64,000 bases of DNA from Chromobotia macracanthus (GCA_036877525.1 JAZGTH010000032.1:2756001-2820000); one strand, 5' to 3'. Numbered from the stretch's first letter, positions 25,431-37,263 are shown. Numbers and translations: made by a program. Notes: generated by a model not told the origin, from the sequence alone.

Positions 25431-26939
25431 GGCTGCTATCACTTTATATTTAAGGTCATTGAAGAGCTTTCAAAAAAGGCTTTGTGGTCCTCATGGCCTG
25501 AAGCACGTACATTCTGCAGAAATGAAGATGGCTCGATTGTGAGAAAAATCAAAGAAGAAGTCCACAGGGAAATGACACTTGTGCTGATGGAACTGAGAAC
25601 TGAAACGGCTGGTGCTTTATTTATTATGTTGACTTAAATCATGATTGACTTCTTAGCAGAGTTTTCCTTTAAAACCAAGCATATAGAACAAAACTTTCTG
25701 GAAAATGTAATCACCTTTCATTATCCAAGAAAACTGAAGTATATTTAGGAGAGATGACTAGAGCACAATGTTGTACTGATATTCTGTAGGGCAAACAAGA
25801 AGACAGACACATCGACTGCAATTGCATTGAGTTGCTTTCAGACTGGGTAATTTTTTGAAGATGAGGTTAAAGTGAGGAACTAATATAAGCAGGAACTGGC
25901 TTGCATTAATACATTTCTCAGTCTGAATTAAAAAGGGTTGGAAATTGGTCAAAGATGCCTGAACTACATTTGCACAACATTCATTTATTTTGGTGGAGTG
26001 ATATTATGATGAAAGACTCTTTTATCTTTTCCACATATTCTCCAAAACAGAATATGATTATTTAATTCATATCATGGCTTTATTACCATGACAGCAAGGG
26101 TGTCAACAAACCCACTAATGGAACTACCAACACTGACCTTTCTGTAGAATCTGAGGCTCTTTCTGTTTTATCACTGCCACACATAATGATCAGTGAGTTA
26201 ATTATATGTGTCTATCATTATAATAATGAGAATATGTTCTTACAAACTCCTTCATGCTCTAAAATATGATTAGCACTGACACCAATATGGTTTAAGCCTC
26301 TATAATATCAGCAGAAGGTTTTCCATTAGCTTTTCCATTCATCTCAAAGGCAGATGACTGGCATCCCTAGAAGCTTGTTCTGGATAAAGGACTTTTAAAC
26401 CAATCACATGAGACGAGGGGAAAGACTGAACACACTAAGTAAATATACAAAAGTGAATTGGCAAATCTTACCATGCATCGGATTCATGTGTCCTCCCATG
26501 TTATCTTTTCAAACTTTACAGTAATTTATAGTATATTTAACTAGATTTTAAAAACATTTAACAAACATTTCTGTTAAGGTCAAAATTGTATGTGTTTTAT
26601 TCAGACAGGTAACAAATTGAAATGTATTTGTTTTGGTAACCCAAACAAATGTGCTTAGTTGCTTGTAATGTAAACAGCAAAAAGTGCTGTTGTAACAAGA
26701 AGGGTTTGTAACAAGAAATCCAGTTCTGTTTACCCATGCTGTCTAAAACATCAGCAAATCCAGTGCCAATAAACTTAAATTCGTGAAATGATTTAGATGT
26801 AAAAATGGTTCTGATTGGCTGGATCATTGTTTACCATGTGCTATATTGAGACTCTGAGAGACTGAACTCTTTCAGACGTTTCTTTAAGGTAATAATGACA
26901 TTTTATGTCTGCTGTTATAAAACCTGCTCATAGTAACTA
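25431..26939. other. intergenic, no gene seen
   Basis: AT-rich DNA with no recognisable exon or repeat. The open frames at 25758-25952 and 26597-26827 have no domain. Confidence 0.45.
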
Positions 26940-28416
26940 CAACCCCAAATCAGAAAAAGTTGAGACAGTATAGAAAGCACAAATAAAAAAAGAAAGTAGT
27001 GATTTCTAAATTTACTTTGACTTGTATTTCATTGCAGACAATACAACAGCACATTATTTAATGTGTTCCTCATGATTTTTATTGTTTTTTTCTAAAAAAA
27101 GCAGCTTTTTTTCTAAAACAAAAGCATCATCTAAAAAAGCAGCTTTTTTTCTAAAACAAAAGCAGCATCCAAGAAAGGTCTAGTCCTTTAGGAGCAAAGA
27201 TGGGCCGAGGATCGCCAGTTTGCCAACAAATACGTGAGAAAATTATTGAAATGTTTAAAAACAATGTTCCTCAAAGAAAGATAGGAAGACATTTGCTTAT
27301 TTCACCTTCAACAATGCATAACATAATTAAAAGATTCAAGGAATGAGGACAAGGGCGCAAGCCTAAGCTGAACAACCGTGCTCTCCGATCCCTCAGGCGG
27401 CACTGCATCAAGAATCGTCATTCATCTATAAGCAATATCACCACATGGGCTCAGGACTACTTTGGCAAACCTTTGTCAAGTACCACAATACGTAGTTACA
27501 TCCACAAATGCCAGTTAAAACTGTACTGTGCCAAAAGGAAGCCCTATGTTAACAGTGTCCAGAAGTGCCGTTGACTTCTCTGGGCTCGGAGGCATCTGGG
27601 ATGGACCATCACACAGTGGAAACGTGTACTGTGGTCAGATGAATCAGTATTTCAGGTATTTTTTGGGAGAAATGGACGCCGTGTGTTCCGGACCAAAGAA
27701 GAAAAGGATCATCCAGACTGTTACCAGCAACAAGTGCAAAAGCCAGGGTCTGTCATGGTATGGGGTTGTGTCAGTGCCCTTGGTAAAGGTAACTTACACT
27801 TCTGTGATGGCACCATTAATGCTGAAAAGTACATAGAGATTTTGGAGCACAATATGCTGCCTTCAAGAAGACATTTTTTCCAGGGACATCCATGCATATT
27901 TCAACGAGATAATGCAAAACCACATTCTGCACACATTACAAAGTCCTGGCTGCGGAGGAAGAGGATACAGGTACTTGACTGGCCTGCCTGCAGTCCCGAC
28001 CTGTCTCCAATAGAGAATGTGTGGTGCATTTTGAAGCGCAAAATGCGACAACGAAGACCCCGTACTGTTGCCCACCTTAAGACTTGTTTGCAGCAAGAAT
28101 GGGACAAAATTACACCTGAAACACTTCTTCACTTGGTGTCTTCAGTCCCTAAACGTCTTAAGTGTTGTGAAAAGGAATGGCAACATTACAAAGTGGTAAA
28201 TGCTTTACTGTTCTAACTTTTTTTGAAATGTGTTGCAAGAACCAAAATAGGAATTTTGTTTTTTTGAAGAAAAAACAATAAAAATCATGAGGAACACATT
28301 AAATAATGTGCTGTTGTATTGTCTGCAATGAATTACAAGTCAAAGTAAATTTAGAAATCACTACTTTTTTTATTTGTGTTTCCCATACTGTTCCAACTTT
28401 TTCTGATTTGGGGTTG
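26940..28416 (+). mobile_element. Tc1/mariner-like transposon, copy 2
   Basis: Same family as 10706-12144, same orientation. The left end is CAACCCCAAATCAGAAAAAG and the right end CTTTTTCTGATTTGGGGTTG, with TA on both sides (26938-26939 and 28417-28418), so the integration is structurally complete. The inverted repeats are long, roughly 150-200 bases. Between the left repeat and the transposase gene a block of about 39 bases (AAAAAGCAGCTTTTTTTC...) is duplicated in tandem at 27097-27175. Confidence 0.93.
27200..28216 (+). pseudogene. Tc1-like transposase, broken (copy 2)
   Basis: The ATG at 27200 opens the same helix-turn-helix region as copy 1 but reaches a stop (AAG GAA TGA) near 27344, where about 23 bases present in copy 1 are missing. 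The C-terminal half is open from 27683 to 28216 and holds the second aspartate (FQRDNAKPHSAH) and the last acidic residue (SPDLSPIENVW, the E of DD34E). The first aspartate region (LWSDES, near 27630) lies in another frame upstream. The catalytic residues exist in the DNA, but no single frame joins them. Confidence 0.85.
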
Positions 28417-31400
28417 TACAAGTCATACCTATGGAAAACCAATGCTACTTTTAACCAATGATATATTTTAAATATCATCTACACTGTGTAAACAAACTAA
28501 TTAAGATTTATGATTTGTAACGTGGCAGAGTGAACAAAAGATAGTCCTAAAGATATGAAAGTTGGATTTAGGGGTGGTGTGAAACAAGGTGAATAGGATT
28601 TCACAAAGAAGGGCAATTGTTGGCCCTGGACCAACCCTTTTTTCAACAGAAGTAGGATTAGTTTAGGGTTGATGTTAGATTTAGGCTTAGGACTGAGTTA
28701 GAAGCTAGTGTACCATAGTTATTAATTGGTTATTTCACTTTGATTTTAGCTGAGTTAGGTCTGGAAGCTGAGTTAGGTCTGGAAGCTAGGTTAGGTCTAG
28801 GTTAGGATCACCAAAAGATATTGAACCAGGATTCATCCTACTTTGCAACAAAGCAAACAAAGTTATATCTGTCCCAAATATAAAACAGTATATTGAGACT
28901 GTCCTTCTATCCCAGGTCATTTCAACTTCATACGATCTTCAGGGAAGTGACGAACGACCTATATGGCCAAATGGTTTGGAAGACAGGTTGGTTTATTAAT
29001 AAAAGTAATTTTTTTAAACATTGAACACTTGATATAAACACATTTTGAATGTACCTAACAATGTAAAACACACAAGAAAAAGCTTGGATCACACATATTT
29101 ATTTATACATGCAAACAAGTAAAACAATACATGAAAACACAAGGTTACAGAGTATAACACACATAACACAGACCAGTTTTTCACAGTGCAAAATGCTGTA
29201 ATACAGATGACTCAAATTTTCAAGTCAAACTGTCAATACATTGAGAATATGGATCAAAAAATAACTTTTGAGATTGTATTTGTTATTGTCTATTGCCACC
29301 AGGAATTGGTTTTAATTTATAATTATTTTAAATTACTTATTTTAATTACTTTATTTTAAATTCTGAGGTGAGCAAATGTTTTTTATAATAATACTAATAA
29401 TGGTCTGTTTCTGGGAGACCACTCAAGAGAGAATTATCTTGTGAGGAATAAAGCTTTCAAGCTGTTTTTTGTTGAAAGGAGGCATTTACAGAGAAATTGT
29501 CATTGATTTTTTACAGAGAACAAACAAAGCCAAGTACCTGAGCAGATAATATCCAAAGAGTGAATGAGACAAGGTCTGATCCTACAGGTCATTTCCATAG
29601 CACAAAACATGTTGAAGGCACATCCCAAGATTACCATCATGTAATGTACTCGTGTGTTTGAATAGTGATTAGAACTAAAGTGAACCTGACGCAGTTATAG
29701 AAGGTATTATAATAAGCAAATAAAATGGCATCATGACATCTAACAAACTGATCTGACAGTGAGACTGAAGCATATTTACAATCTAAGCAATTGCACAGAC
29801 AAAATATAATATAAACATTTATAGTATAATATACTATAATATACTAGTATTTATTATACTATATTACAGTAAGAACAGTGTCACAGATGAAAATTAATGC
29901 GCTTTATGTCGTGGATAAGAGGATCTGCTCTGAGTACACCAGGGCTAGTTGTAACAGTGGATATATCTTAGCCGGTGGTGCAACAACTGATTTGAAGAGT
30001 GAGAAAACCTTCAGCGCCCACCAGCCACATGTTTGCATTTTCCTCATTCACTAACTGTGCACAAATTGTTTGTATAACCTGTGTGCAAAAGTTTAATCTC
30101 AGAAATCATTGATGAATAAGTTCATACTTTTTTGCTTAAAGATAAAATGTAGAACTAACTCCACATGTGCTAAGTGGCATTGACTTGTGGGCAAAAGGTT
30201 TAGATATAAATTAAATTATGACTTCACAGTTAGCCTTAATTCAGAGTAACAACATGGGCATATAAACATGGGTATAAATGGGCAAATCCTAAATCTGTTT
30301 GATTGATTAAATGATTGGTTGGTTGGTTGGTTGATTGATTGGTAAGTGAATAAGACCTACTGATTTTTTGTTTTTAATGCAATGACCAAATTATATTTTA
30401 AGGCTTAGTGTTAAACACTTCAGATCAAAATGCAGACTTCCCTTTATGCTTAGTGCTTACAGTAATAAGGCATAAGTAGGTTATCTTTTGGATTTTTTTT
30501 CAGCTACATAAATATACACATTATACATAGGTGGACAATTTTCAAATATTACAAAAGCCTTTTGTGTTTCAAGATACTGGGAAAACTGGCTGTTTTCATA
30601 CCCAGAATCCTTCCCTGTCATTCTCTCAGTCATTCTTTGAAACATTTTATGCACAGAATGGCAGCAAATCCATTTTGCACAGTTGGCCTGTTTCCATTCT
30701 CACATATTAGTGCATATGTCACTGTGTTCTGTCTTGACTGAACTACATTTAATAGCATTTTACTCTGTAGATTGCTGCTATTTTGTAATTAAATTTCAAT
30801 TTCATATGGATTTTTCTCTCCCTCCCTCCTTTCTTCCTTCCTTCTTGCACGAGTCAGACCTCAGGCTATATTATTTCAAAATTGCTTATCAATAATACAT
30901 TAATGTCTGCAACAAGTTATATTTACATGGTTAATCTGACAAACGAGCAACAAATGAGCACTTGTTTTTACCGTACGTTTTGACTGATAGTTGCACTGCA
31001 TCCCTGGCAAGAATGAAACAAATCATATTGTCAATCAAGAATTATGTGGTTTTAAAATCCTTAAGCCTTTTTAATTCAACACCAATATTTTAACTTATAA
31101 ATATAATCATTTAAACTATTGTTGCATTAGACACAGTAAATCATTACTTGCACCTTTGTCCATTAGAGAGTTTTGTACTTGCTTAGGACAGCTGTTCTAA
31201 GGATTAGTCTGCATTAACAAGATTCAGTTTCTTTAAATCTGTGATCTATTTGTGTACAAACCACTGGAGATTCAGCAGAAATGAGGAGCAATGTGTAGAC
31301 ATCATTGAAAAGTAATATTTTCAATCTAGATTAACCAGGATGTGGGACATTCTGCTTTTACAAAATGAAAGAATGTTCTAGTTCTCCTGTTAAATGATAA

Positions 31401-31430
31401 TCAATCTCTGATTTCTCGTTTTGCAGGATG
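28417..31430. other. intergenic, no gene seen; short tandem repeats
   Basis: Contains a small minisatellite (GCTGAGTTAGGTCTGGAA, about 2.5 copies) at 28748-28802, a TATAATATACTA palindromic AT block near 29815-29870, a (GGTT)n run at about 30317-30345, and a (CCTT)n run near 30825-30845. The 3' UTR of mc5r lies at the high-coordinate end. Confidence 0.5.
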
Positions 31431-32423
31431 TTACCTGGACATTCCAAAGACATTTCTCAGACTATAGCAGCAGATTATTTCCTTGAGGGTTTTACGCATC
31501 TCTTGACTTCTGAAAGCATAAATGAGTGGGTCAATAACTGAGTTGCACATGATGAGAATGAGGTACATGTTGAAATGAGACATGAAGCACATGCAATAGA
31601 GGTTTCTGGGACAAGAGATCATGAGGATAAGGTGGAGAAAGAACGGAGCCCAGCAGACGATGAAGATGCCCAGAAGGATGGTTAGGGTCACGGCTGCCTT
31701 CATACTGGCTCGCTGGTGGATGGAGTTGTAGCCCGGCAGGGCAGCGATGCGCTTGACATGCGAACGGGCCAACATGAACATGTGGCTGTAAAGAGAAGCC
31801 ATGAGCACTAACATGATGAAGAACATGGAGATCAAACACACAATGACCGACGTGTTGTCGGAATAGATTATGAAAACAATGCCACAGCCTGTACAGAAGG
31901 TCCAGATTCCTCCAATGATGAGGGCAGCCCGCCGCACTGTCATGATGTTGTGGTATCGTAAGGCATAGAAAATTGTAACATAGCGATCCACGGCTATAGC
32001 TAGCAGGCTGCACATGGATGCTACCACTGAAATGCAGATCATGGAGTCAAAGACGTTGTCCATCTGTCTGATAAAATGATCTTCCACTACCAGCTGTCGG
32101 TTGGTAAGCAAGTAAATGACAATGGTTTCCCAGGCATTGGAGACACTCACCAGCATGTCGGCCACAGCCAAGCTGCAGACAAAGAAGTACATGGGCGAGT
32201 GCAAGTTCTTGTTTTTAACAATGGCGCAAATGACCAAAATGTTTTCCAGTAGACTAACGATACCAAGGATAAGAAACACCTCGGTGGCAATGTTGAGTTG
32301 CTCACATGCTTTTGGTTTAGCATGGGATGGGGTCTCGGTTGTGTTGGGTGGGTAGAGGACAGAACTGAAGTTGATGGAGAAGGCAGAGAGAGACAGATGT
32401 GTGGTGGTCTCTGAGGTGTTCAT
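31431..32423 (-). CDS. mc5r: melanocortin receptor 5
   Basis: An intact single-exon class A GPCR of 330 residues. Melanocortin hallmarks are present: a short extracellular N-terminus with three N-glycosylation sites (N2, N18, N27); KNLHSPMYFFVCSLAVADM around TM2; CSLLAIAVDRYVTIFYALRY with the DRY motif at the end of TM3; a very short second extracellular loop; HVKRIAALPG in the third intracellular loop; and NSVIDPLIYAFRS in TM7 with DPLIY replacing NPxxY. The C-terminus carries a CC pair likely to be palmitoylated. CGIVFIIYSDNTSVIVCLIS and the NAWETIVIYLL segment fit MC5R better than MC4R, MC3R, MC1R or MC2R. It couples to Gs and binds alpha-MSH and ACTH-derived peptides (family knowledge). 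The start is the first ATG of the frame. It may be one of two teleost mc5r ohnologues. Confidence 0.95.
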   Translation of the reverse strand: MNTSETTTHLSLSAFSINFSSVLYPPNTTETPSHAKPKACEQLNIATEVFLILGIVSLLENILVICAIVKNKNLHSPMYFFVCSLAVADMLVSVSNAWETIVIYLLTNRQLVVEDHFIRQMDNVFDSMICISVVASMCSLLAIAVDRYVTIFYALRYHNIMTVRRAALIIGGIWTFCTGCGIVFIIYSDNTSVIVCLISMFFIMLVLMASLYSHMFMLARSHVKRIAALPGYNSIHQRASMKAAVTLTILLGIFIVCWAPFFLHLILMISCPRNLYCMCFMSHFNMYLILIMCNSVIDPLIYAFRSQEMRKTLKEIICCYSLRNVFGMSR

Positions 32424-32494
32424 CCTGGATGATGAATGGGAATGCTGTAGGCTTTTCTTTAGGTCACTGGGTTGGTGGGTAGGGCATCTTTAGC
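32424..32494 (-). other. mc5r 5' UTR with splice acceptor
   Basis: On the minus strand TTTTATTTTGCACAG is followed by GCTAAAG at 32494, a good polypyrimidine-AG acceptor 71 bases upstream of the start codon. It suggests that the coding exon is joined to an upstream non-coding exon. Confidence 0.5.
32464..32487 (-). promoter_or_regulatory. short upstream ORF in mc5r leader
   Basis: Just inside the predicted acceptor at 32494, the leader has an ATG opening a seven-codon frame (MPYPPTQ) closed by TGA, 40 bases before the receptor start. If the acceptor is used, this uORF would precede the receptor ATG and could dampen translation. Inference from sequence only. Confidence 0.45.
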
Positions 32495-33100
32495 CTGTGC
32501 AAAATAAAACGGATAATGTTATAACTTAGAAGAAAATGTAACACTACATCTTTACACTTTCTGAGGACAATGTGAGCAGTGCTTGCCTGTTAAAAACAGG
32601 GATTTTTACCTGTTTTGTTTACCATCAGAAAATAATTCGAAAATTAACACTACAGCAAATCTGTACTTAACAAGCTAAATGATGTAATGCATAATTCTAA
32701 TAACACATGATTTGGGACAGGTTACATACTAAAGTTTAATGCATACACTGTAAAAAAAAAGGTTTAAATTTTAAATCTTAAATTTTTATGTTTAATCAAC
32801 TTGGCTTTACAAGTCAATCAATGATTGACTTGTAATCAATGATTACATTGATATTTGAGCAACATCTGAGTGGCCTTAAATAGTAATGTACTAGTACTAC
32901 TACCTTTAAAAAATGAAAATGAAATTGCATTTATGTATCTAGTAATATCAAGTCATCTAGCCATCTAGCCTGACCATAGTCCAGATGATACCTAATACAC
33001 CTATGAATTTCTGTCGGCCTGTAATTCATCATGTCTCTCTTTAATATTTCAGACAGTATCTTACAATGTAATAACAATGAAGCGATAAATTATAAATACT
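32495..33100. other. inferred mc5r leader intron, no element recognised
   Basis: AT-rich sequence with no exon or repeat recognised beyond a short A-run. Confidence 0.4.
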
Positions 33101-34514
33101 ATTGTGCCTTGCAAAAGTATTCATACCCACTTTTCCACATTTTGTCAAGTTACAACCACACTTTGTCAAGTTACAACCACACTTTCCAAGTGGAAAGAAA
33201 ATAATAAATGGTGTCCAAAATTTTTTACAAATAAATATCTGAAAAGTGTGGTGTGCATATTCAGCCCTCTTTACTCTGATACGATACCCCTAACTAATAT
33301 CCAGTGGAACCAATTGCCTTCAGAAGTCACCTAATTAGTAAAAAGAGTCCATCTGTGTGTAATTTAATCTGTGAAACCCTCAGAGGTTTGTTAAAGAACA
33401 TTAATGAACAAACAGTATCATGAAGACCAAGGAAACCACCAGACAGGTCAGGGATAAAGTTGTGAAGTTTAAAGCAAGGTTAGGTTATAACACAATATCC
33501 CAAGCCTTGAACATCTCACAGAGCACTGTACAATCCATCATCCAAAAATGGCACAACTGCAAACCTACCAAGACATGGCCATCCACCTAAACTGACAGGC
33601 CAGGCAAGGAGGGCATTAATCAGACAAGGAGCCAAAAGGCCCATGGTAACCATGAGAATCTGTCCACAGGACAACTGTTAGTCATGCACTCCACAAATCT
33701 GGCCTTTATGGAAGAAAAGAAAGCCATTGCCTTTATGGCAAGAAGAAAGCCATTGTTGAAAGAAAGCCATAAGAAGTCCTGTTTGCAGTTTGCGACAAGT
33801 CCCGTTTGCTGTGTGGGGGACGCAGCAGATATGTGGAAGAAGGTGCTCTGGTCAGATGAGACCAAACTTCACCCTGAACACACCGTCCAGCATCATGTGG
33901 CAGCATCATGTTGTGGGGATGCTTTTCTTCAGCAGGGACCGGGAAGCTGGTCAGAGTTGATGGGAAGATGTATGGAGCCAAATACAGGGCAATCTTAGAT
34001 GAAAACCTGTCAGAGTCTGCAAAAGACTTGAGATTGGGGCAGAGGTTCACCTTCCAGCCGGACAATGACCCTAAACATACAGCCAGAGCTACAATGGAAT
34101 CGTTTAGATCAAAGCATATTCATGTGTTAAAATGGTGTAGTCAAAATCCAGACTTAAAAATTGCTGTTCTTGAGCTATTTTGCAAAGAAGAATGGGCAAA
34201 AATTTCACTTTAAAATTCACTTTCATTTTAGATGTGCAAAGCTGGTAGAGACATACCCCAAAAGACTTGCAGCTGTAATTGCAGCGAAAGGTGGTTCTAC
34301 AAAGTATTGACTTAGGGGGGCTGAATGCAAATGCATGCCACCCTTTTCAGATATTTATTTCATCTTATATCATTTTCTCTTCCACTTCACAATTATGTGC
34401 CACTTTGTGTTGGTCTATTTCATAAAATCCCAATAAAATACATTTTTGTTTGTGGTTGTAACGTGAAACAATTTGGAAAAGTACAGTGGGTATGAAAACT
34501 TTTGCAAAGCACTG
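33101..34514 (+). mobile_element. Tc1-like transposon, second family
   Basis: The left end TTGTGCCTTGCAAAAGTATT continues ATACCCACTTTTCC; the right end, inverted, is CAGTGCTTTGCAAAAGTTTT continuing CATACCCACTG. TA follows the right end at 34515. The ends differ from those of the family at 10706 and 26940. A 21-base block (GTCAAGTTACAACCACACTTT) is tandemly duplicated near 33146-33185. It lies inside the inferred mc5r leader intron, antisense to that gene. Confidence 0.88.
33420..34316 (+). pseudogene. Tc1-like transposase, broken (second family)
   Basis: The ATG at 33420 opens an N-terminal helix-turn-helix region of about 56 codons (TTRQVRDKVVKFKARLGYNT, then ISQALNISQSTVQSIIQKW), ended by TAA. 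Later frames hold the first aspartate (VLWSDETKL, near 33850) and the second (FTFQPDNDPKHTA, near 34050-34090). After QNPDLK the frame jumps directly to IAVLELFCKEEW, so the usual NPIEHLW block with the third acidic residue has been removed. The terminal AAKGGSTKY-like end is still visible near 34285-34310. Inactive. Confidence 0.82.
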
Positions 34515-35924
34515 TATATATTATTATAAATAAATACTATTGGCCCTTGGTTTCTATTTCTGTGATGTCACGGCTGGTAGCTCATGTAATGATTATGATT
34601 TGTATTATATTAAAGGGTTTATTTTGAGTTGGTATATTGTTCATGACTTTAATAGCCATAATGAAAGCAGTAATGTATTATTTACATCAGATGTTAAAAA
34701 TAACTATAAGGAAACAATGTCCAAAGGGTTAACTAAGCATATAAAATTACCAAAACGGTATCAGGCACAGAATATGTACTTTCAATAATATTTAAAAAAA
34801 ATGTTTAATAAATTGATTATGCATTATGCATTATCCATTATCCGTATGGCTGTTGGGAAGTCAAGTTCAAATGCAAAGCGATTTAATTTCATATAATGAT
34901 GAATTAATCCTGTAAGCACAATTTACGTGGTCTAAAATCAATATAAACCAAACACATTTCTTTTTTATATTGTACTGTATAAGTAATACAGTTAAACTAA
35001 GCATAGTAGAGATCACTATTAGAGTTGAATCACTATTGTGAAAATAGGGCTCAAGAGGTCCAGCTATAGTTATGAAACAGTCATGTAACTAAATTCATTT
35101 GCTAAGAAGAAAGAAGTGAAGGGCACTGCAGTGGTGACTCATGCTCACACAGTTGCAGAATTTGTCAGTGAGCGTGAGCTGATAGAACCTGCATCTCAGA
35201 ATACTGATATTTCTATGTCTTGGATCCTACAGGAAGCTTGCTTAGAGATGCTATGTTTTATATAGTCAGAAACCTTTTTAGCATGTTTGCTGAGTATGGT
35301 AGGGTTATGGTTATCACTAAAATAATTTTAATGTTAATAGTTTAGCTTATGTCTAACATTAAATAAAAATAAAATCTGACTATTATGAATGTTGTTGTAC
35401 ATTGTTGTAAACCTTTTGAATTCTTGTTGAAAGCTTAGCTTCAAGGCATAATGCAAGTCTAATGGATGATTATATACTTTTGAAAGAGACTCTGAAATAA
35501 ATGAATGATTTTAATGCTATTTTACTACAGTAATAATACAATAATCAACTGAGACTGCTAAAATAAAACATAAAGCACTAGAAGGACCTACAGTATGATA
35601 AGGACCTACAGGAAAATAAGTTCTAGGCTGCAATGCACAGAAATATCAGCATCTCACATCTCAAAGGATTTAATGTTTTTTTTTTGTTTTTCAGAAATCT
35701 GCCATCATAAATAAGAGCAAAGCCCCCCACACCTTTAATGCTCAAATATTCATTTTTGTTTGGAGGCATTTTTCAGTCAACCAGAGAATACTAAACCTAA
35801 TTCCGGTATCTTGGTTACACTCAGTTTTTCACAGCAGGAAAAAATACTGAAGAAAAAATTCTGAAGAAAATGTGAGTGGTGCTTGCCGTGGCAAAAACTT
35901 TAACCGTGGGAATATTTAAACAAT
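34515..35924. other. inferred mc5r leader intron, no element recognised
   Basis: AT-rich DNA. The open frame at 34540-34788 has no domain. Confidence 0.4.
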
Positions 35925-36110
35925 GTTAACATGTGTTAACATGATGCTAGCATGGCTTAGCATGATGTTAGTATGATGCTAGCATGACTTAGCATAATGT
36001 TAGCATGATGCTAGCATAATTTAGCATGATGCTAGCATGACTTGACATGATGTTAGCATGATGTTTGCGTGGTTTAGCATGATGCTAGCATGATTACGTA
36101 TGATAGATAT
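35925..36110. repeat. degenerate ATGCTAGCATGATTTAGC array, locus 2
   Basis: Tandem imperfect units (TTAGCATGATGCTAGCATG, ACTTAGCATAATG and similar) with repeated GCTAGC palindromes, the same unit as at 12285-12600 and better preserved here. Confidence 0.7.
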
Positions 36111-36689
36111 ACTAAAACATGGCTTATTCACAATGTTAGGAGGTTGCTAGATGATGCTAGCACTAAGTCATTTCAACTTAGTAGTTTAAATCCTGACTGG
36201 TGTAAGTTGAAATGACTTGTGCAGCCACATTAATTAACCTTAAAATTTTAAGGCAGCAAAGTTTTTTTCATTCCAGTGTAATGAACGGTTTTTGAATCAT
36301 ACATAACATCATTTATTATTAATATAAAACAAGCAAATAAGTGAGTCAAAGTGTGTGTATATGTAATGCGAGATTATTAACTTCCGTAATCTTCTATAAT
36401 GGAGTTGATTTTTAAATTAATTTCAAATTCAAAATCAAATTCATTTTTTTGTAATACTTTTTCTTTAAACATTTTCTGCCTCCTGATTCAACAATGGTAA
36501 CTGTACCCATATCCAGGAAACAAGGTGGTCTGAAATGTTTCTTTTTTGCACACCCCAAAATTTTCACGTAATTTTCACAAAATTTTGAATACAATCAACT
36601 TAATTAATATTGAAATGTATTGTTTCCAAAAGGACTTAACGCTCATTCACAGCAAGATAAAAATTAATATTTAAAAATTAATATTTAAA

Positions 36690-36962
36690 AATTACCATAT
36701 CTGACATATTTGTCAGATATGGTAACTCATACCCAAAATGTGACCTCTGCATTTAACCCATCACTGGTGAGGAGTAAACACACACTACAAGCCATGAACA
36801 CACACACCCACACCCACAGCAGCACACTACAGCACCAATTGGGGAACAATTGGGGGTTGGGTGCTTTGTCCAACAGCACTTCCGTTACTACCCGCCAACA
36901 CAGGAATCGAACCAGCAACCTTCAAGCCTGACTCACTTACCAGTAGGTCACAACTGCCCCCT
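36690..36962. repeat. fish interspersed repeat (AACCCATC ... CTGCCCC)
   Basis: Starts near TATGGTAACTCATACCC and runs through TGACCTCTGCATTTAACCC, GGGGAACAATTGGGGGTTGG, GAATCGAACCAGCAACC and GTCACAACTGCCCC. This string of blocks matches a repeat I recall as abundant in teleost genomes. Its class is not certain; the short GAATCGAACC block resembles an inverted B box. Confidence 0.55.
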
Positions 36963-37263
36963 GAGGCAATCATAATGATAACTATATTAGCATCCACACC
37001 AATGGAAACGAATGTTATGCTTATTCTAAGCTTGCTCGCTGCAATAACTATGTGAGCCCTTTAAATTCAAATGTGGATTGGCTGTTAATGTTTTATCATT
37101 CTGAATAAAACATTAGTGTTGTGAATAAAACATTTTTTGCCCTTAATTTTGCTCTACACCCAAGTGGATTGTTAAAAATGGCTGACAGTCACAGGCTTCT
37201 CATTATAAACAGTTTGACAGCTGACATGCTTTCCCCTCACTCATAATGCCCAACCCACAATGC

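Noticed and set aside
31531..32013. 160-codon open frame overlapping mc5r on the same strand
   Set aside because: It is a frame shadow of the receptor; its composition is explained by the conserved GPCR frame.
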